Positions 1-7,310 of a stretch of 12,896 nt of DNA are shown piece after piece (the stretch's first letter is position 1; each line of letters begins with the position of its first letter). The stretch comes from Comamonadaceae bacterium CG_4_10_14_3_um_filter_60_75 (GTDB taxonomy: Bacteria; Pseudomonadota; Gammaproteobacteria; Burkholderiales; Burkholderiaceae_C): NCBI GenBank assembly GCA_002784245.1, contig PFKL01000135.1, positions 1 through 12,896 on the forward strand. Reading direction: 5' to 3'. The notes beneath the pieces are model-generated. The model did not search any database and was not told the DNA's origin. It saw only the letters and a list, made by a program, of their open reading frames with translations. A program made the position numbers and the translations under genes.

Positions 1-6
1 TATAAC

Positions 7-402
7 CTATTGCGCTGTTGTCTCGACAGCAGGCTCAGTGGCGACAGGTCGATCAACCAGTTCGACCAAGGCCATTGGCGCATTGTCACCAACGCGAAAT
101 CCCATTTTCAAGATGCGTGTGTAGCCGCCAGGACGGGTCTTGAAGCGGGGACCAAGTTCATTGAACAACTTGGTGACGCTATCGCGATCACGCAGCCGGT
201 CAAACGCCAGACGACGGTTGGCGAGGCTGGCCTCCTTGGCCAAGGTGATCATGGGTTCGATAACGCTGCGCAGCTCTTTGGCTTTGGGCAGCGTAGTCTT
301 GATGACTTCATGCTCAATGAGTGAATTCATCATATTGCGCAACATCGCCAAGCGATGAGACGATGTGCGGTTGAGTTTACGTAGTCCTAGTCCGTGACGC
401 AT
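7..402 (-). CDS. rplQ: 50S ribosomal protein L17
   Basis: L17 is a large-subunit protein that sits near the exit of the nascent-peptide tunnel. The 131-residue product opens with the family signature MRHGLGLRKLNRTSSHR and continues with the conserved helical segment around residues 18-50. Its length fits bacterial L17, which has a C-terminal tail of variable length; here residues 120-131 form a short low-complexity tail. It is the last gene of the alpha-type segment and follows rpoA by 59 bases. A clear Shine-Dalgarno (AAAGGAA) lies upstream of the ATG. The stop (TAG) lies only six bases from the window edge, so the operon terminator cannot be seen. Identity is essentially certain. Confidence 0.98.
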   Translation of the reverse strand: MRHGLGLRKLNRTSSHRLAMLRNMMNSLIEHEVIKTTLPKAKELRSVIEPMITLAKEASLANRRLAFDRLRDRDSVTKLFNELGPRFKTRPGGYTRILKMGFRVGDNAPMALVELVDRPVATEPAVETTAQ

Positions 403-461
403 GGTAATTTCCTTTGTTTAGTGCAGGCAGCCGTATCAGGTACTGCCCGGGGCGCGCTAGA

Positions 462-1451
462 TTAACGCTTCTCGAGCGCAGCTGGTGGCCAGCTTTCGAG
501 TTTCATACCAAGAGTGAGCCCGCGTGAAGCAAGCACTTCCTTGATTTCGTTGAGAGACTTTCGGCCGAGGTTCGGCGTCTTTAGCAGTTCATTTTCGGTA
601 CGCTGAATCAGATCACCGATGTAGTAAATATTTTCCGCCTTAAGACAGTTGGCCGAGCGGACGGTGAGTTCGAGCTCATCGACTGGACGCAGCAACACCG
701 GATCGAACTGGGCGCTACCGCGGGCAGCTGTGGAAACAATGGCGTCGACGTCGCCACCTTCAAGCTGTGCAAACACAGCCAGCTGTTCCACCAGAATTTT
801 GGCCGAGGCGCGCACCGCGTCTTCCGCAGAGATGGCACCATTGGTCTCGATATCAAGAATCAGCTTATCCAAATCGGTACGTTGCTCAACACGTGCACTT
901 TCAACGATGTAGCTGACCCGACGCACAGGCGAAAAAGACGCATCGAGGACGATCCGGCCGATGGACTTGGTGGGCTCATCGCCATGACGGCGCATCGTTC
1001 CCGGCACATAACCACGGCCTTTTTCGACCTTGATCTGCATGTCGAGCTTGCCGCCGAACGACAAATTGGCGATGACGTGATCCGGATTGATAATCTCCAC
1101 GTCATGCGGCGTCTGGATGTCTGCTGCACTGACAACGCCTTCGGTGTCTTTGCGCAAGCTCAGGGTCACTTCGTCTCTGTTGTGCAGCTTGAAGACCACA
1201 CCTTTGAGGTTAAGCAAGATGTTGACAACGTCTTCATGCACTCCATCAATGGATGAGTACTCGTGCAACACACCAGCAATCGTAACCTCAGTTGGGGCGT
1301 AACCTGGCATGGACGACAACAGGACGCGACGCAGGGCATTGCCCAGTGTGTGACCGTAACCGCGCTCGAACGGCTCCAGCACAACCTTGGCGCGGTGCGC
1401 GGAAAGTTGCTCGACCTGAACTGCTTTTGGCTTTAACAAACTACTTTGCAT
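462..1451 (-). CDS. rpoA: DNA-directed RNA polymerase alpha subunit
   Basis: The alpha subunit dimerises to start RNA polymerase assembly and contacts UP elements and activators through its C-terminal domain. I chose the ATG at 1451 because it gives 329 residues, the E. coli length, and has a strong Shine-Dalgarno (GAGAGGAAA); the frame stays open for 29 more codons upstream, but those do not look like alpha. The N-terminal domain carries ERGYGHTLGNALRRVLLSS at residues 29-47. A linker near 232-250 leads to the C-terminal domain (about 251-325). The DNA-contact residues known from E. coli are at the same numbers: R265, N268, C269, G296, K298 and S299. The gene lies between rpsD (101-base gap with a hairpin) and rplQ. 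Confidence 0.98.
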   Translation of the reverse strand: MQSSLLKPKAVQVEQLSAHRAKVVLEPFERGYGHTLGNALRRVLLSSMPGYAPTEVTIAGVLHEYSSIDGVHEDVVNILLNLKGVVFKLHNRDEVTLSLRKDTEGVVSAADIQTPHDVEIINPDHVIANLSFGGKLDMQIKVEKGRGYVPGTMRRHGDEPTKSIGRIVLDASFSPVRRVSYIVESARVEQRTDLDKLILDIETNGAISAEDAVRASAKILVEQLAVFAQLEGGDVDAIVSTAARGSAQFDPVLLRPVDELELTVRSANCLKAENIYYIGDLIQRTENELLKTPNLGRKSLNEIKEVLASRGLTLGMKLESWPPAALEKR

Positions 1452-1503
1452 GAAATTTCCTCTCAATACCCCCGACTCGTTACATCGGTAAGGCTGACGA
1501 CAC

Positions 1504-1531
1504 AACCAAAAGCCAACGCTGGCGTTTGGTT
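1504..1531 (-). repeat. Intercistronic hairpin between rpsD and rpoA
   Basis: A 7-bp perfect inverted repeat (AACCAAA / TTTGGTT) encloses one mismatch, a 4-bp inner stem (GCCA / TGGC) and a four-base loop. It lies in the 101-base gap between the rpsD stop and the rpoA start. No T-run follows it on the minus strand, so it does not look like an intrinsic terminator. It may be an mRNA processing, stability or translation-control element; that role is inference. Confidence 0.5.
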
Positions 1532-1552
1532 CGGGCACGAAACAAATTCAGG

Positions 1553-2176
1553 TTAACGTGAATACAACTCGACGATCAGGGATTCGTTGACATCTGCAGC
1601 GAACTGATCGCGATCAGGCACAGCCTTTAGCACACCTTCAGCCTTGTCGGCATTGACCTCAACCCAGGCGGGCATCCCTACTTGCTGAGCCAATTGCAAA
1701 GCTTCAACAACGCGGTTCTGCTTGGCCGATTTTTCGCGCACTGCAACCACATCACCCACCTTGACCATGAACGAAGGTATGTTCACCGGCTTGCCGTTAA
1801 CGGTGATGGCCTTGTGCGACACCAACTGCCGTGCCTCAGCACGGGTTGAACCAAAACCCATGCGATAGACAACGTTGTCCAGACGCGTTTCCAGCAACGA
1901 CAACAAATTGGCACCCGTATTGCCCTTGCGGCGATCGGCTTCCTCAAAATAGCGGCGGAATTGCTTTTCGAGCACGCCATACATCCGCTTGACTTTTTGT
2001 TTCTCGCGCAGTTGCAAGCCGTAGTCAGACGTACGTGCACCAGAGGTGCGGCCGTGCTGGCCAGGTTTGGAATCGAATTTGACCTTGTCTGCAATGGAGC
2101 GACGAGCGCTTTTGAGGAACAGGTCTGTGCCTTCACGGCGGGAGAGTTTGGCCTTGGGGCCGAGGTAACGTGCCAC
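1553..2176 (-). CDS. rpsD: 30S ribosomal protein S4 (GTG start)
   Basis: S4 is a primary 16S rRNA-binding protein that nucleates 30S assembly at the 5' domain. In E. coli it also represses the alpha operon by binding its mRNA. The product has 207 residues and begins MARYLGPKAKLSRREGTDLF, as in gammaproteobacterial S4. The S4 RNA-binding domain falls at about residues 96-160 (LLETRLDNVVYRMGFG, then VSHKAITVNG), and the end is VELYSR. The N-terminus lacks the cysteines of zinc-binding S4, so it is the zinc-free type. The start codon is GTG, preceded by an AAAAGG Shine-Dalgarno. The 80-base gap from rpsK holds two hairpins that could affect access to this start. Confidence 0.98.
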   Translation of the reverse strand: MARYLGPKAKLSRREGTDLFLKSARRSIADKVKFDSKPGQHGRTSGARTSDYGLQLREKQKVKRMYGVLEKQFRRYFEEADRRKGNTGANLLSLLETRLDNVVYRMGFGSTRAEARQLVSHKAITVNGKPVNIPSFMVKVGDVVAVREKSAKQNRVVEALQLAQQVGMPAWVEVNADKAEGVLKAVPDRDQFAADVNESLIVELYSR

Positions 2177-2199
2177 TTGAAAATCCTTTTAATCAACTA

Positions 2200-2236
2200 C
2201 CGCGAAACGCGGGAGCCACAGTGGTCATACCGTGGC
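2200..2236 (-). repeat. Tandem hairpins between rpsK and rpsD
   Basis: Two inverted repeats sit in the 80-base gap before the rpsD GTG start. The first in the mRNA (2215-2236) is an 8-bp stem with one G-U pair and a six-base loop. The second (2200-2212) is a perfect 5-bp CCGCG/CGCGG stem with a three-base loop. The rpsD Shine-Dalgarno (AAAAGG) follows within about 20 bases. No T-run follows, so termination is unlikely. Their position makes them a candidate S4 translational-control site, which is inference. Confidence 0.5.
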
Positions 2237-2256
2237 GGTGGGCTTGGTTTAAAAAA

Positions 2257-2661
2257 TCAGATGCGACGGCGCTTTTGCGGGCGGCAACCGTTGTGTGGCA
2301 CCGGTGTCACGTCAGCAATCATGTTGACGCGAATCCCGAGAGCAGCCAGTGCACGCACCGACGACTCGCGACCAGGGCCCGGTCCTTTGATTTCAACGTC
2401 AAGGTTCTTGATACCTTGCTCGATTGCCGCACGACCAGCAACTTCTGACGCCACCTGAGCTGCAAACGGTGTCGACTTGCGAGAACCTTTAAAGCCTTGG
2501 CCGCCAGAAGACGCCCAGGCTAGCGAGTTCCCCTGACGGTCAGTGATCGTGATGATGGTGTTGTTGAACGAAGCATGAACGTGCGCAATACCGTCAGCGA
2601 CATTCTTGCGGACTTTTTTGCGGACGCGTTGCGCTGCGTTATTGGCGGGAGCTTTTGCCAT
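2257..2661 (-). CDS. rpsK: 30S ribosomal protein S11
   Basis: S11 lies on the 30S platform near the mRNA exit and helps form the cleft that contacts the Shine-Dalgarno helix. The 134-residue product has a basic N-terminus (VRKKVRKNV), then the family core GIAHVHASFNNTIITITDRQ at about residues 24-43. It ends with the conserved GCRPQKRRRI tail. The length is a few residues longer than E. coli S11, all at the N-terminus. The ATG has a good Shine-Dalgarno (AAGGATAACC), and rpsM ends 17 bases upstream. No unusual residues were noticed. Confidence 0.98.
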   Translation of the reverse strand: MAKAPANNAAQRVRKKVRKNVADGIAHVHASFNNTIITITDRQGNSLAWASSGGQGFKGSRKSTPFAAQVASEVAGRAAIEQGIKNLDVEIKGPGPGRESSVRALAALGIRVNMIADVTPVPHNGCRPQKRRRI

Positions 2662-2678
2662 GGTTATCCTTCAAAATT

Positions 2679-3044
2679 TTATTTTTTAAGCGAAGCGGCA
2701 GCCTTACGTGGACCCTTGCGGGTGCGGGCGTTGGTGCGCGTGCGCTGACCGCGCACCGGCAAGCCACGACGATGTCGGAAGCCGCGGTAGCAGCCAATGT
2801 CCATCAGTCGCTTGATGTTCATCGTGGTTTCACGACGCAAATCACCCTCGATAGTGAACTTACCAACTTCATCACGAAGTTTTTCTAGTTCAGCATCTGT
2901 CAAGTCCTTGATTTTCTTGGTGTAGTCAACGCCACAGGCTTCGCAAATTTTGCGAGCGCGACTACGACCGACACCAAAAATGGCAGTCAAGCCAATTTCA
3001 GAATGCTTTTGCGGCGGAATATTAATACCAGCGATACGTGCCAT
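2679..3044 (-). CDS. rpsM: 30S ribosomal protein S13
   Basis: S13 is in the head of the 30S subunit, where it contacts the P-site tRNA and forms bridges to the 50S. The product is 121 residues, starting MARIAGINIPPQKH. It carries the helix-two-turn-helix motif with FGVGRSRARKIC at about residues 24-35, and the GCYRGFRHRRGLPVRGQRT signature at about 83-101. The tail is rich in lysine and arginine. The gene follows rpmJ after only 24 bases with a GAGGATCAA Shine-Dalgarno. That gap is too short for the long leader with the S4-binding pseudoknot that precedes rpsM in E. coli. Confidence 0.98.
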   Translation of the reverse strand: MARIAGINIPPQKHSEIGLTAIFGVGRSRARKICEACGVDYTKKIKDLTDAELEKLRDEVGKFTIEGDLRRETTMNIKRLMDIGCYRGFRHRRGLPVRGQRTRTNARTRKGPRKAAASLKK

Positions 3045-3068
3045 TTTGATCCTCTATAACTCTTGCAA

Positions 3069-3182
3069 TTAACCCTGACGCTGTTTGTGACGTGGATCGG
3101 TACAGATCACACGAACCACGCCCTTGCGACGGATGATTTTGCAGTTACGGCAAATTTTCTTAACCGAAGCCGAAACCTTCAT
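3069..3182 (-). CDS. rpmJ: 50S ribosomal protein L36, zinc-ribbon type
   Basis: This 37-residue protein is the smallest in the large subunit and binds 23S rRNA late in assembly. It reads MKVSASVKKICRNCK at the start and TDPRHKQRQG at the end, matching L36 along its whole length. C11, C14, C27 and H32 are the zinc ligands of the zinc-binding (C+) form, so the protein probably needs zinc. Many bacteria keep a zinc-free paralogue elsewhere for zinc starvation; none is in this window. A strong Shine-Dalgarno (AGGAGAG) lies five bases before the ATG. The gene lies between infA and rpsM. Confidence 0.97.
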   Translation of the reverse strand: MKVSASVKKICRNCKIIRRKGVVRVICTDPRHKQRQG

Positions 3183-3215
3183 TTCACTCTCCTAAACAAT
3201 TCATTAAAAAACAAC

Positions 3216-3434
3216 TCACTTGGCCCGGAAGACGATCCGTGCACGTGACAAATCGTAGGGTGTCAACTCCACCGTCACCTTGTCGCCTGGAAGAATGCGT
3301 ATGTAGTGCATACGCATCTTTCCAGAGATGTGCCCCAGAACCACATGGCCATTTTCTAGCTTGACCCGGAACGTCGCGTTGGGTAGATTCTCAACAATCT
3401 CGCCCTGCATTTGAATGACATCATCTTTAGCCAT
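3216..3434 (-). CDS. infA: Translation initiation factor IF-1
   Basis: IF-1 occupies the 30S A site during initiation and works with IF-2 and IF-3. The 72-residue product is the standard length and is a single OB-fold: MAKDDVIQMQGEIVENLPN at the start, the GHISGKMRMHYIRILPGD core at about residues 34-51, and ELTPYDLSRARIVFR at the end. It lies 11 bases after secY and before rpmJ, a position typical of betaproteobacterial spc clusters; E. coli has infA elsewhere. The Shine-Dalgarno is weak (GAGATGATG). Two ATG codons just upstream open a five-codon frame that runs into infA, so translation from the secY end may couple to it. Confidence 0.97.
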   Translation of the reverse strand: MAKDDVIQMQGEIVENLPNATFRVKLENGHVVLGHISGKMRMHYIRILPGDKVTVELTPYDLSRARIVFRAK

Positions 3435-3445
3435 AAATCATCATC

Positions 3446-4756
3446 TCAAGAGGCCTTGAAATTCGCCTTTTTCAACAAGGATTCATACTGCTGCGACATC
3501 AGGTAGTTTTGAACCTGGGCCATAAAGTCCATCGTCACAACAACAATAATCAGCAATGATGTACCACCAAAATAGAATGGGACGTTGTACTTCAAAATCA
3601 GGAACTCAGGTAATAGACAGACCAGCGTGATATAAATGGCACCGATAAAGGTCAGCCGAAGCAGTATCTTGTCGATGTACTTGGCAGTGTTGTCACCAGG
3701 GCGGATACCAGGAACAAACGCACCACTCTTCTTCAGGTTTTCGGCCGTTTCCTTACTGTTGAACACCAGAGCGGTATAGAAAAAGCAAAAGAAGATGATC
3801 GCTGCGGCGTACAGCATGACGTAAATCGGCTGTCCCGGTGTCAATGAACCAGCGATATCTTTTAACCAACGCATTGAATCGCCCGCGGTAAACCAACCCA
3901 CCACTGTCGCCGGCAACAAAATGATCGACGAAGCGAAAATGGGGGGGATCACACCCGCCATATTCAGCTTCAACGGCAAATGGGAAGACTGGCCACCATA
4001 CACCTTGTTACCAACTTGGCGACGGGCGTAATTCACCAAAATCTTTCGCTGACCACGCTCGACAAACACAACAAAGTAGGTCACCAAACCGACCAGGACA
4101 ATGATGAACAGCGAAACGATGATACTCATCGCACCAGTTCTCACCAGCTCAAGCAGTCCACCAATCGCGTTGGGCAAGCCCGCAGCAATACCAGCAAAGA
4201 TCAAGATAGAAATGCCATTGCCCAAGCCGCGCTCGGTGATCTGCTCGCCAAGCCACATCAAAAACAAGGTTCCAGCAGTCAGGGTAACCACCGCAGTCAT
4301 ACGAAAACCAAAACCTGGTGAGACCACCAAGCCAGCTGAGCTTTCAAGCGCAACCGCAATGCCAAGTGACTGAAACAGTGCCAATCCCAGTGTGCCGTAC
4401 CGGGTGTACTGGGTAATCTTGCGACGCCCTGCTTCACCTTCTTTTTTGAGCTGCTCAAAAGCCGGCAGTACGTAACCCATCAACTGCATGATGATCGACG
4501 CCGAGATGTACGGCATGATGCCCAAAGCGAAAATGGTGAACCGGGACAAGGCCCCGCCTGAGAACATGTTGAACATGCCCAAAATACCGCCTTGCTGGCC
4601 CTTGAAAAATTGCTGCAACTGGGCCGCATCGATACCAGGCACAGGAATATGCGCACCAACACGGTACACCACCAGTGCCAAAAGCAAAAACACCAGCCGA
4701 CGACGCAGGTCGCCGTACTTGTCGGTTTTTGCAGCAGATGCAGAGAGAGTGGCCAC
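3446..4756 (-). CDS. secY: Protein translocase subunit SecY (GTG start)
   Basis: SecY is the channel of the SecYEG translocon in the inner membrane, moving unfolded precursors with SecA or inserting membrane proteins with the ribosome. The 436-residue product has the expected ten membrane segments. The first signature, ALGIMPYISASIIMQL, is at about residues 77-92 and the second, LGEQITERGLGNGISI, at 169-184. The cytoplasmic loop with VERGQRK and the FYTALVFN segment of the later half are also present. I kept the GTG start because MAT... followed by FGDLRRR-like sequence is usual in relatives; a GGAT sequence eight bases upstream is a weak ribosome site. It follows rplO by 23 bases. Confidence 0.98.
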   Translation of the reverse strand: MATLSASAAKTDKYGDLRRRLVFLLLALVVYRVGAHIPVPGIDAAQLQQFFKGQQGGILGMFNMFSGGALSRFTIFALGIMPYISASIIMQLMGYVLPAFEQLKKEGEAGRRKITQYTRYGTLGLALFQSLGIAVALESSAGLVVSPGFGFRMTAVVTLTAGTLFLMWLGEQITERGLGNGISILIFAGIAAGLPNAIGGLLELVRTGAMSIIVSLFIIVLVGLVTYFVVFVERGQRKILVNYARRQVGNKVYGGQSSHLPLKLNMAGVIPPIFASSIILLPATVVGWFTAGDSMRWLKDIAGSLTPGQPIYVMLYAAAIIFFCFFYTALVFNSKETAENLKKSGAFVPGIRPGDNTAKYIDKILLRLTFIGAIYITLVCLLPEFLILKYNVPFYFGGTSLLIIVVVTMDFMAQVQNYLMSQQYESLLKKANFKAS

Positions 4757-4779
4757 TTATAACGATCCGATCAGATACT

Positions 4780-5211
4780 TCAAGCCAGAGAACCACCAGC
4801 GGCTTCGATTGCCAGCTTGGCTGCTGCAGTAGCGCCGATACCGGTCAGCTTGAAAGCCTTGGTCAACTCGCCGGTCTTGATGACCTTGACCACCTTGGCC
4901 AGCTCGCCCACCAAGCCCGATCGCTTGAGCACCAACAGGTCTACATCAGCTACATCGAGCTGATTGAGCGCACCCAAGGTAACTTCGGCGTTGAACTTCA
5001 GCAAAGCTGATTTGAATCCACGCTTGGGCAAACGACGTTGCATCGGCATTTGTCCGCCTTCAAAGCCCACCTTGTGGTAGCCGCCAGCGCGCGACTTCTG
5101 ACCCTTGTGTCCACGCCCAGCGGTCTTACCAAGACCAGAGCCGATACCGCGACCAACGCGCCGCTTGGCGTGCTTTGCACCGTTAGCGGGTTTAATGCCA
5201 TTCAATTCCAT
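4780..5211 (-). CDS. rplO: 50S ribosomal protein L15
   Basis: L15 binds 23S rRNA and is a late assembly protein of the large subunit. The basic, glycine-rich N-terminal half has RVGRGIGSGLGKTAGRGHKG (about residues 18-37) and KVGFEGGQMPMQRRLPKRGF (about 47-66), both family signatures. The C-terminal half is a small globular domain ending IEAAGGS. There are two tandem ATG codons at 5214 and 5211. I chose the second because it gives the usual MELN start, 143 residues, and a better distance (six bases) from AAGAGG. The first would add one methionine. It follows rpmD by 10 bases and precedes secY. Confidence 0.97.
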   Translation of the reverse strand: MELNGIKPANGAKHAKRRVGRGIGSGLGKTAGRGHKGQKSRAGGYHKVGFEGGQMPMQRRLPKRGFKSALLKFNAEVTLGALNQLDVADVDLLVLKRSGLVGELAKVVKVIKTGELTKAFKLTGIGATAAAKLAIEAAGGSLA

Positions 5212-5221
5212 CATGAACCTC

Positions 5222-5404
5222 TTAGAGCACCTTGACCAGATAACTGATCTTGTTAATCATGCCGCGCACCTCAGGTGTGTCGACGAGTTCGGAGGTACTG
5301 CGAATCTTGCGCAGCCCCAAGCCTCGAACGGTTGCCCGGTGCGATTGAGCGCAACCGATCGGGCTACGCACTAACTGTACGGTTACTTTTTTTGCGGTGG
5401 TCAT
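5222..5404 (-). CDS. rpmD: 50S ribosomal protein L30
   Basis: L30 is a small large-subunit protein with a ferredoxin-like fold. The product is 60 residues, with VTVQLVRSPIGCAQSHRATV at about 7-26, the GLGLRKIRSTSELVDTPEVR motif at about 28-47, and a hydrophobic MINKISYLVKV end. The ATG at 5404 is chosen over an in-frame TTG at 5422 because that one would overlap the rpsE stop, and GGAG lies eight bases before the ATG. It sits between rpsE (14-base gap) and rplO, the normal spc order. Confidence 0.97.
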   Translation of the reverse strand: MTTAKKVTVQLVRSPIGCAQSHRATVRGLGLRKIRSTSELVDTPEVRGMINKISYLVKVL

Positions 5405-5418
5405 TGCGTGTACTCCGT

Positions 5419-5943
5419 TCAAGCAAACAGTTCTTCAACTGTTTTGCCGCGCTTGGCAGCCACAACCGACGGCGTTGTCGCATGCGACAACGCATTGAGG
5501 GTGGCACGAACCATGTTGTAGGGATTGCTGGAGCCGTGACTCTTGGCAACGATATCGGTGATGCCCAGCACTTCGAAAACGGCGCGCATAGGACCACCAG
5601 CAATAATGCCAGTACCTTTGGGTGCGGGCGCCATCATGACTGACGCGGCACCGTGGTGGCCAACTACCGTGTGGTGCAGGGTACCGTTTTTAAGCGCCAT
5701 CTTGCTCATGTTACGGCGGGCTTCTTCCATGGCCTTCTGGACAGCGGCAGGAACTTCCTTGGATTTACCCTTGCCCATGCCCACAGTGCCATCACCATCG
5801 CCAACCACCGTCAGCGCTGCAAAGCCGAGGATGCGACCACCCTTGACCACCTTGGTCACGCGGTTGATCGCGATCATCTTCTCGCGCAAACCGTCCTCGG
5901 GACCGTCTGCCTTACCTTGCATTTTTGCCTGTACTTTAGCCAT
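5419..5943 (-). CDS. rpsE: 30S ribosomal protein S5
   Basis: S5 lies at the mRNA entrance of the 30S subunit, contributes to accuracy with S4, and is the site of spectinomycin-resistance mutations. The 174-residue product has the N-terminal double-stranded-RNA-binding domain at about residues 18-85, with VTKVVKGGRILGFAALTVVG, the loop next to which spectinomycin binds. It then has the S5 C-terminal domain with APAPKGTGIIAGGPMRAVFE and GSSNPYNMVRATLNAL. The loop looks wild type, with no deletion. The ribosome site is weak (GGAAAAAA). It overlaps neither neighbour; gaps are 17 and 14 bases. Confidence 0.98.
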   Translation of the reverse strand: MAKVQAKMQGKADGPEDGLREKMIAINRVTKVVKGGRILGFAALTVVGDGDGTVGMGKGKSKEVPAAVQKAMEEARRNMSKMALKNGTLHHTVVGHHGAASVMMAPAPKGTGIIAGGPMRAVFEVLGITDIVAKSHGSSNPYNMVRATLNALSHATTPSVVAAKRGKTVEELFA

Positions 5944-5960
5944 CTTTTTTTCCGATCTGC

Positions 5961-6326
5961 TTAAAACTGCAAGCCGGCTTCACGAGCCGACTCAGCCAAT
6001 GCCTTAACGCGACCGTGGAATGCAAACCCAGCACGGTCGAATGCCACTTTTTCAACACCAGCAGCCTTGGCCTTTTCAGCGACTCGCTTACCAATGATTT
6101 GCGCTGCAGCAACATTACCACCCTTGCCAGAGCCACCCAAGACCTGGCGCACCTCTGCCTCAGCCGTCGAAGCAGTCACCAAAACCTTTGCTCCGTCGCC
6201 AGAAATGACGCTGGCATAAATGTGCAAATTGGTGCGATGGACGGTCAAGCGCGCGACGCCTTGATTGGCAATGCGAATACGCGTTTGGCGAGCTCGACGA
6301 AGACGCTGTTCTTTTTTGTTCAACAT
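5961..6326 (-). CDS. rplR: 50S ribosomal protein L18
   Basis: L18 binds 5S rRNA and, with L5, brings it into the central protuberance of the 50S subunit. The 121-residue product has a basic N-terminus (KKEQRLRRARQTRIRI), then RLTVHRTNLHIYASVI at about 26-41. The C-terminal signature is IGKRVAEKAKAAGVEKVAFDRAGF (given in part, about 81-104), followed by HGRVKALAESAREAGLQF. The Shine-Dalgarno AAGGAG overlaps the rplF stop codon (TAAGGAG), which suggests translational coupling. The gap to rplF is 11 bases. Confidence 0.98.
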   Translation of the reverse strand: MLNKKEQRLRRARQTRIRIANQGVARLTVHRTNLHIYASVISGDGAKVLVTASTAEAEVRQVLGGSGKGGNVAAAQIIGKRVAEKAKAAGVEKVAFDRAGFAFHGRVKALAESAREAGLQF

Positions 6327-6337
6327 GATGCGGCTCC

Positions 6338-6871
6338 TTACTTCTTCTTGGTTTCTTTGATCGCAACTTTTTCGTCCGCGTAGCGAATGCCCTTGCCTTT
6401 GTAAGGTTCTGGCGGACGAATGGCACGAATTTCAGCGGCAACCTGGCCAACGCGCTGGCGGTCGGCTCCTTTAATGACGATCTCAGTGGGCGTCGGGGTT
6501 GCAACCGAAACACCCTCAGGCATTTCCTTGTCAACGGGATGCGAATAACCAACCACCAGGTTGAGCTTCTTGCCTTGCGCTTGCGCTTTGTAGCCCACAC
6601 CGATGAGAGTGAGTTTTTTCTCAAAACCTTTGCTGACGCCAACAACCATGTTATTGACCAACTGGCGCAATGTGCCCGACATGGCATCTGCTTCACGCGA
6701 ATCGTTGGCCGCCTTGAAGCTGACCTCTCCGCCTTCGCTGATGATATTCACCAGGCTGTTCTGCGCGACAGTCAAGGCACCACCGGTGCCTTTGACGCTG
6801 ACTTGATGTTCACCAAGTACCACCTCAACACCAGCAGGAATGACAACGGGCATTTTTCCAATACGAGACAT
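6338..6871 (-). CDS. rplF: 50S ribosomal protein L6
   Basis: L6 lies near the sarcin-ricin loop and the factor-binding site of the 50S. The 177-residue product is the usual length and has the two repeated alpha-beta domains of the family. It starts MSRIGKMPVVIPAGVEV, has the ATMRQLVNNM-like segment as GTLRQLVNNMVVGVSKGFEK at about residues 66-85, and ends with the signature RPPEPYKGKGIRYADEKV at about 152-169. A strong GAGGAG ribosome site lies nine bases before the ATG. It sits between rpsH and rplR. Confidence 0.98.
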   Translation of the reverse strand: MSRIGKMPVVIPAGVEVVLGEHQVSVKGTGGALTVAQNSLVNIISEGGEVSFKAANDSREADAMSGTLRQLVNNMVVGVSKGFEKKLTLIGVGYKAQAQGKKLNLVVGYSHPVDKEMPEGVSVATPTPTEIVIKGADRQRVGQVAAEIRAIRPPEPYKGKGIRYADEKVAIKETKKK

Positions 6872-6897
6872 GTTCTATTACTCCTCAGTGTCATGCA

Positions 6898-7293
6898 TCA
6901 GGCGACGTAGCACAGTACTTCACCACCAACCCCGGTGGCGCGTGCCTTGCGGTCAGTCATGACACCCTTGGGGGTTGTCACAATGGCAACACCCAAACCA
7001 TTTTGAACTTGCGGAATCGCGCCGCTTCCGCGGTAAACACGCAAACCAGGACGGCTGACACGCTCAATGCGCTCAATTACTGGGCGCCCAGCGTAATATT
7101 TCAGTGCAATTTCAAGCTCTTGCTTGCCGTCAACGTTATTGACCTTGAATGCATCAATGTAACCTTCGTCTTTCAGGACTTGGGTAATCGCCACCTTCAC
7201 CTTGGAAGAAGGAACGCGAACGGAAGTTTTGGCCACCATCTGCGCATTACGAATGCGCGTCAACAGGTCGGCGATCGGATCACTCATGCTCAT
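6898..7293 (-). CDS. rpsH: 30S ribosomal protein S8
   Basis: S8 binds the central domain of 16S rRNA. In E. coli it also represses the spc operon by binding mRNA near the start of rplE. The 131-residue product starts MSMSDPIADLLTRIRNAQ, like the E. coli MSMQDPIADML start, and has the C-terminal signature GLGVAIVTTPKGVMTDRKAR at about residues 104-123. It ends CYVA. An AGGAG ribosome site lies seven bases upstream. Whether an S8-binding structure exists at the rplX-rplE junction here could not be judged by eye. Confidence 0.98.
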   Translation of the reverse strand: MSMSDPIADLLTRIRNAQMVAKTSVRVPSSKVKVAITQVLKDEGYIDAFKVNNVDGKQELEIALKYYAGRPVIERIERVSRPGLRVYRGSGAIPQVQNGLGVAIVTTPKGVMTDRKARATGVGGEVLCYVA

Positions 7294-7310
7294 ATCTTGT
7301 CTCCTGCCGC

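Noticed and set aside
426..447. GGCAG/CTGCC inverted repeat in the rplQ-rpoA gap
   Set aside because: Only five base pairs with a 12-base loop and no T-run. Short repeats like this are expected by chance.
1452..1538. N-terminal extension of rpoA by 29 residues
   Set aside because: It overlaps the hairpin region, and the product from 1451 already matches the E. coli residue numbers exactly.
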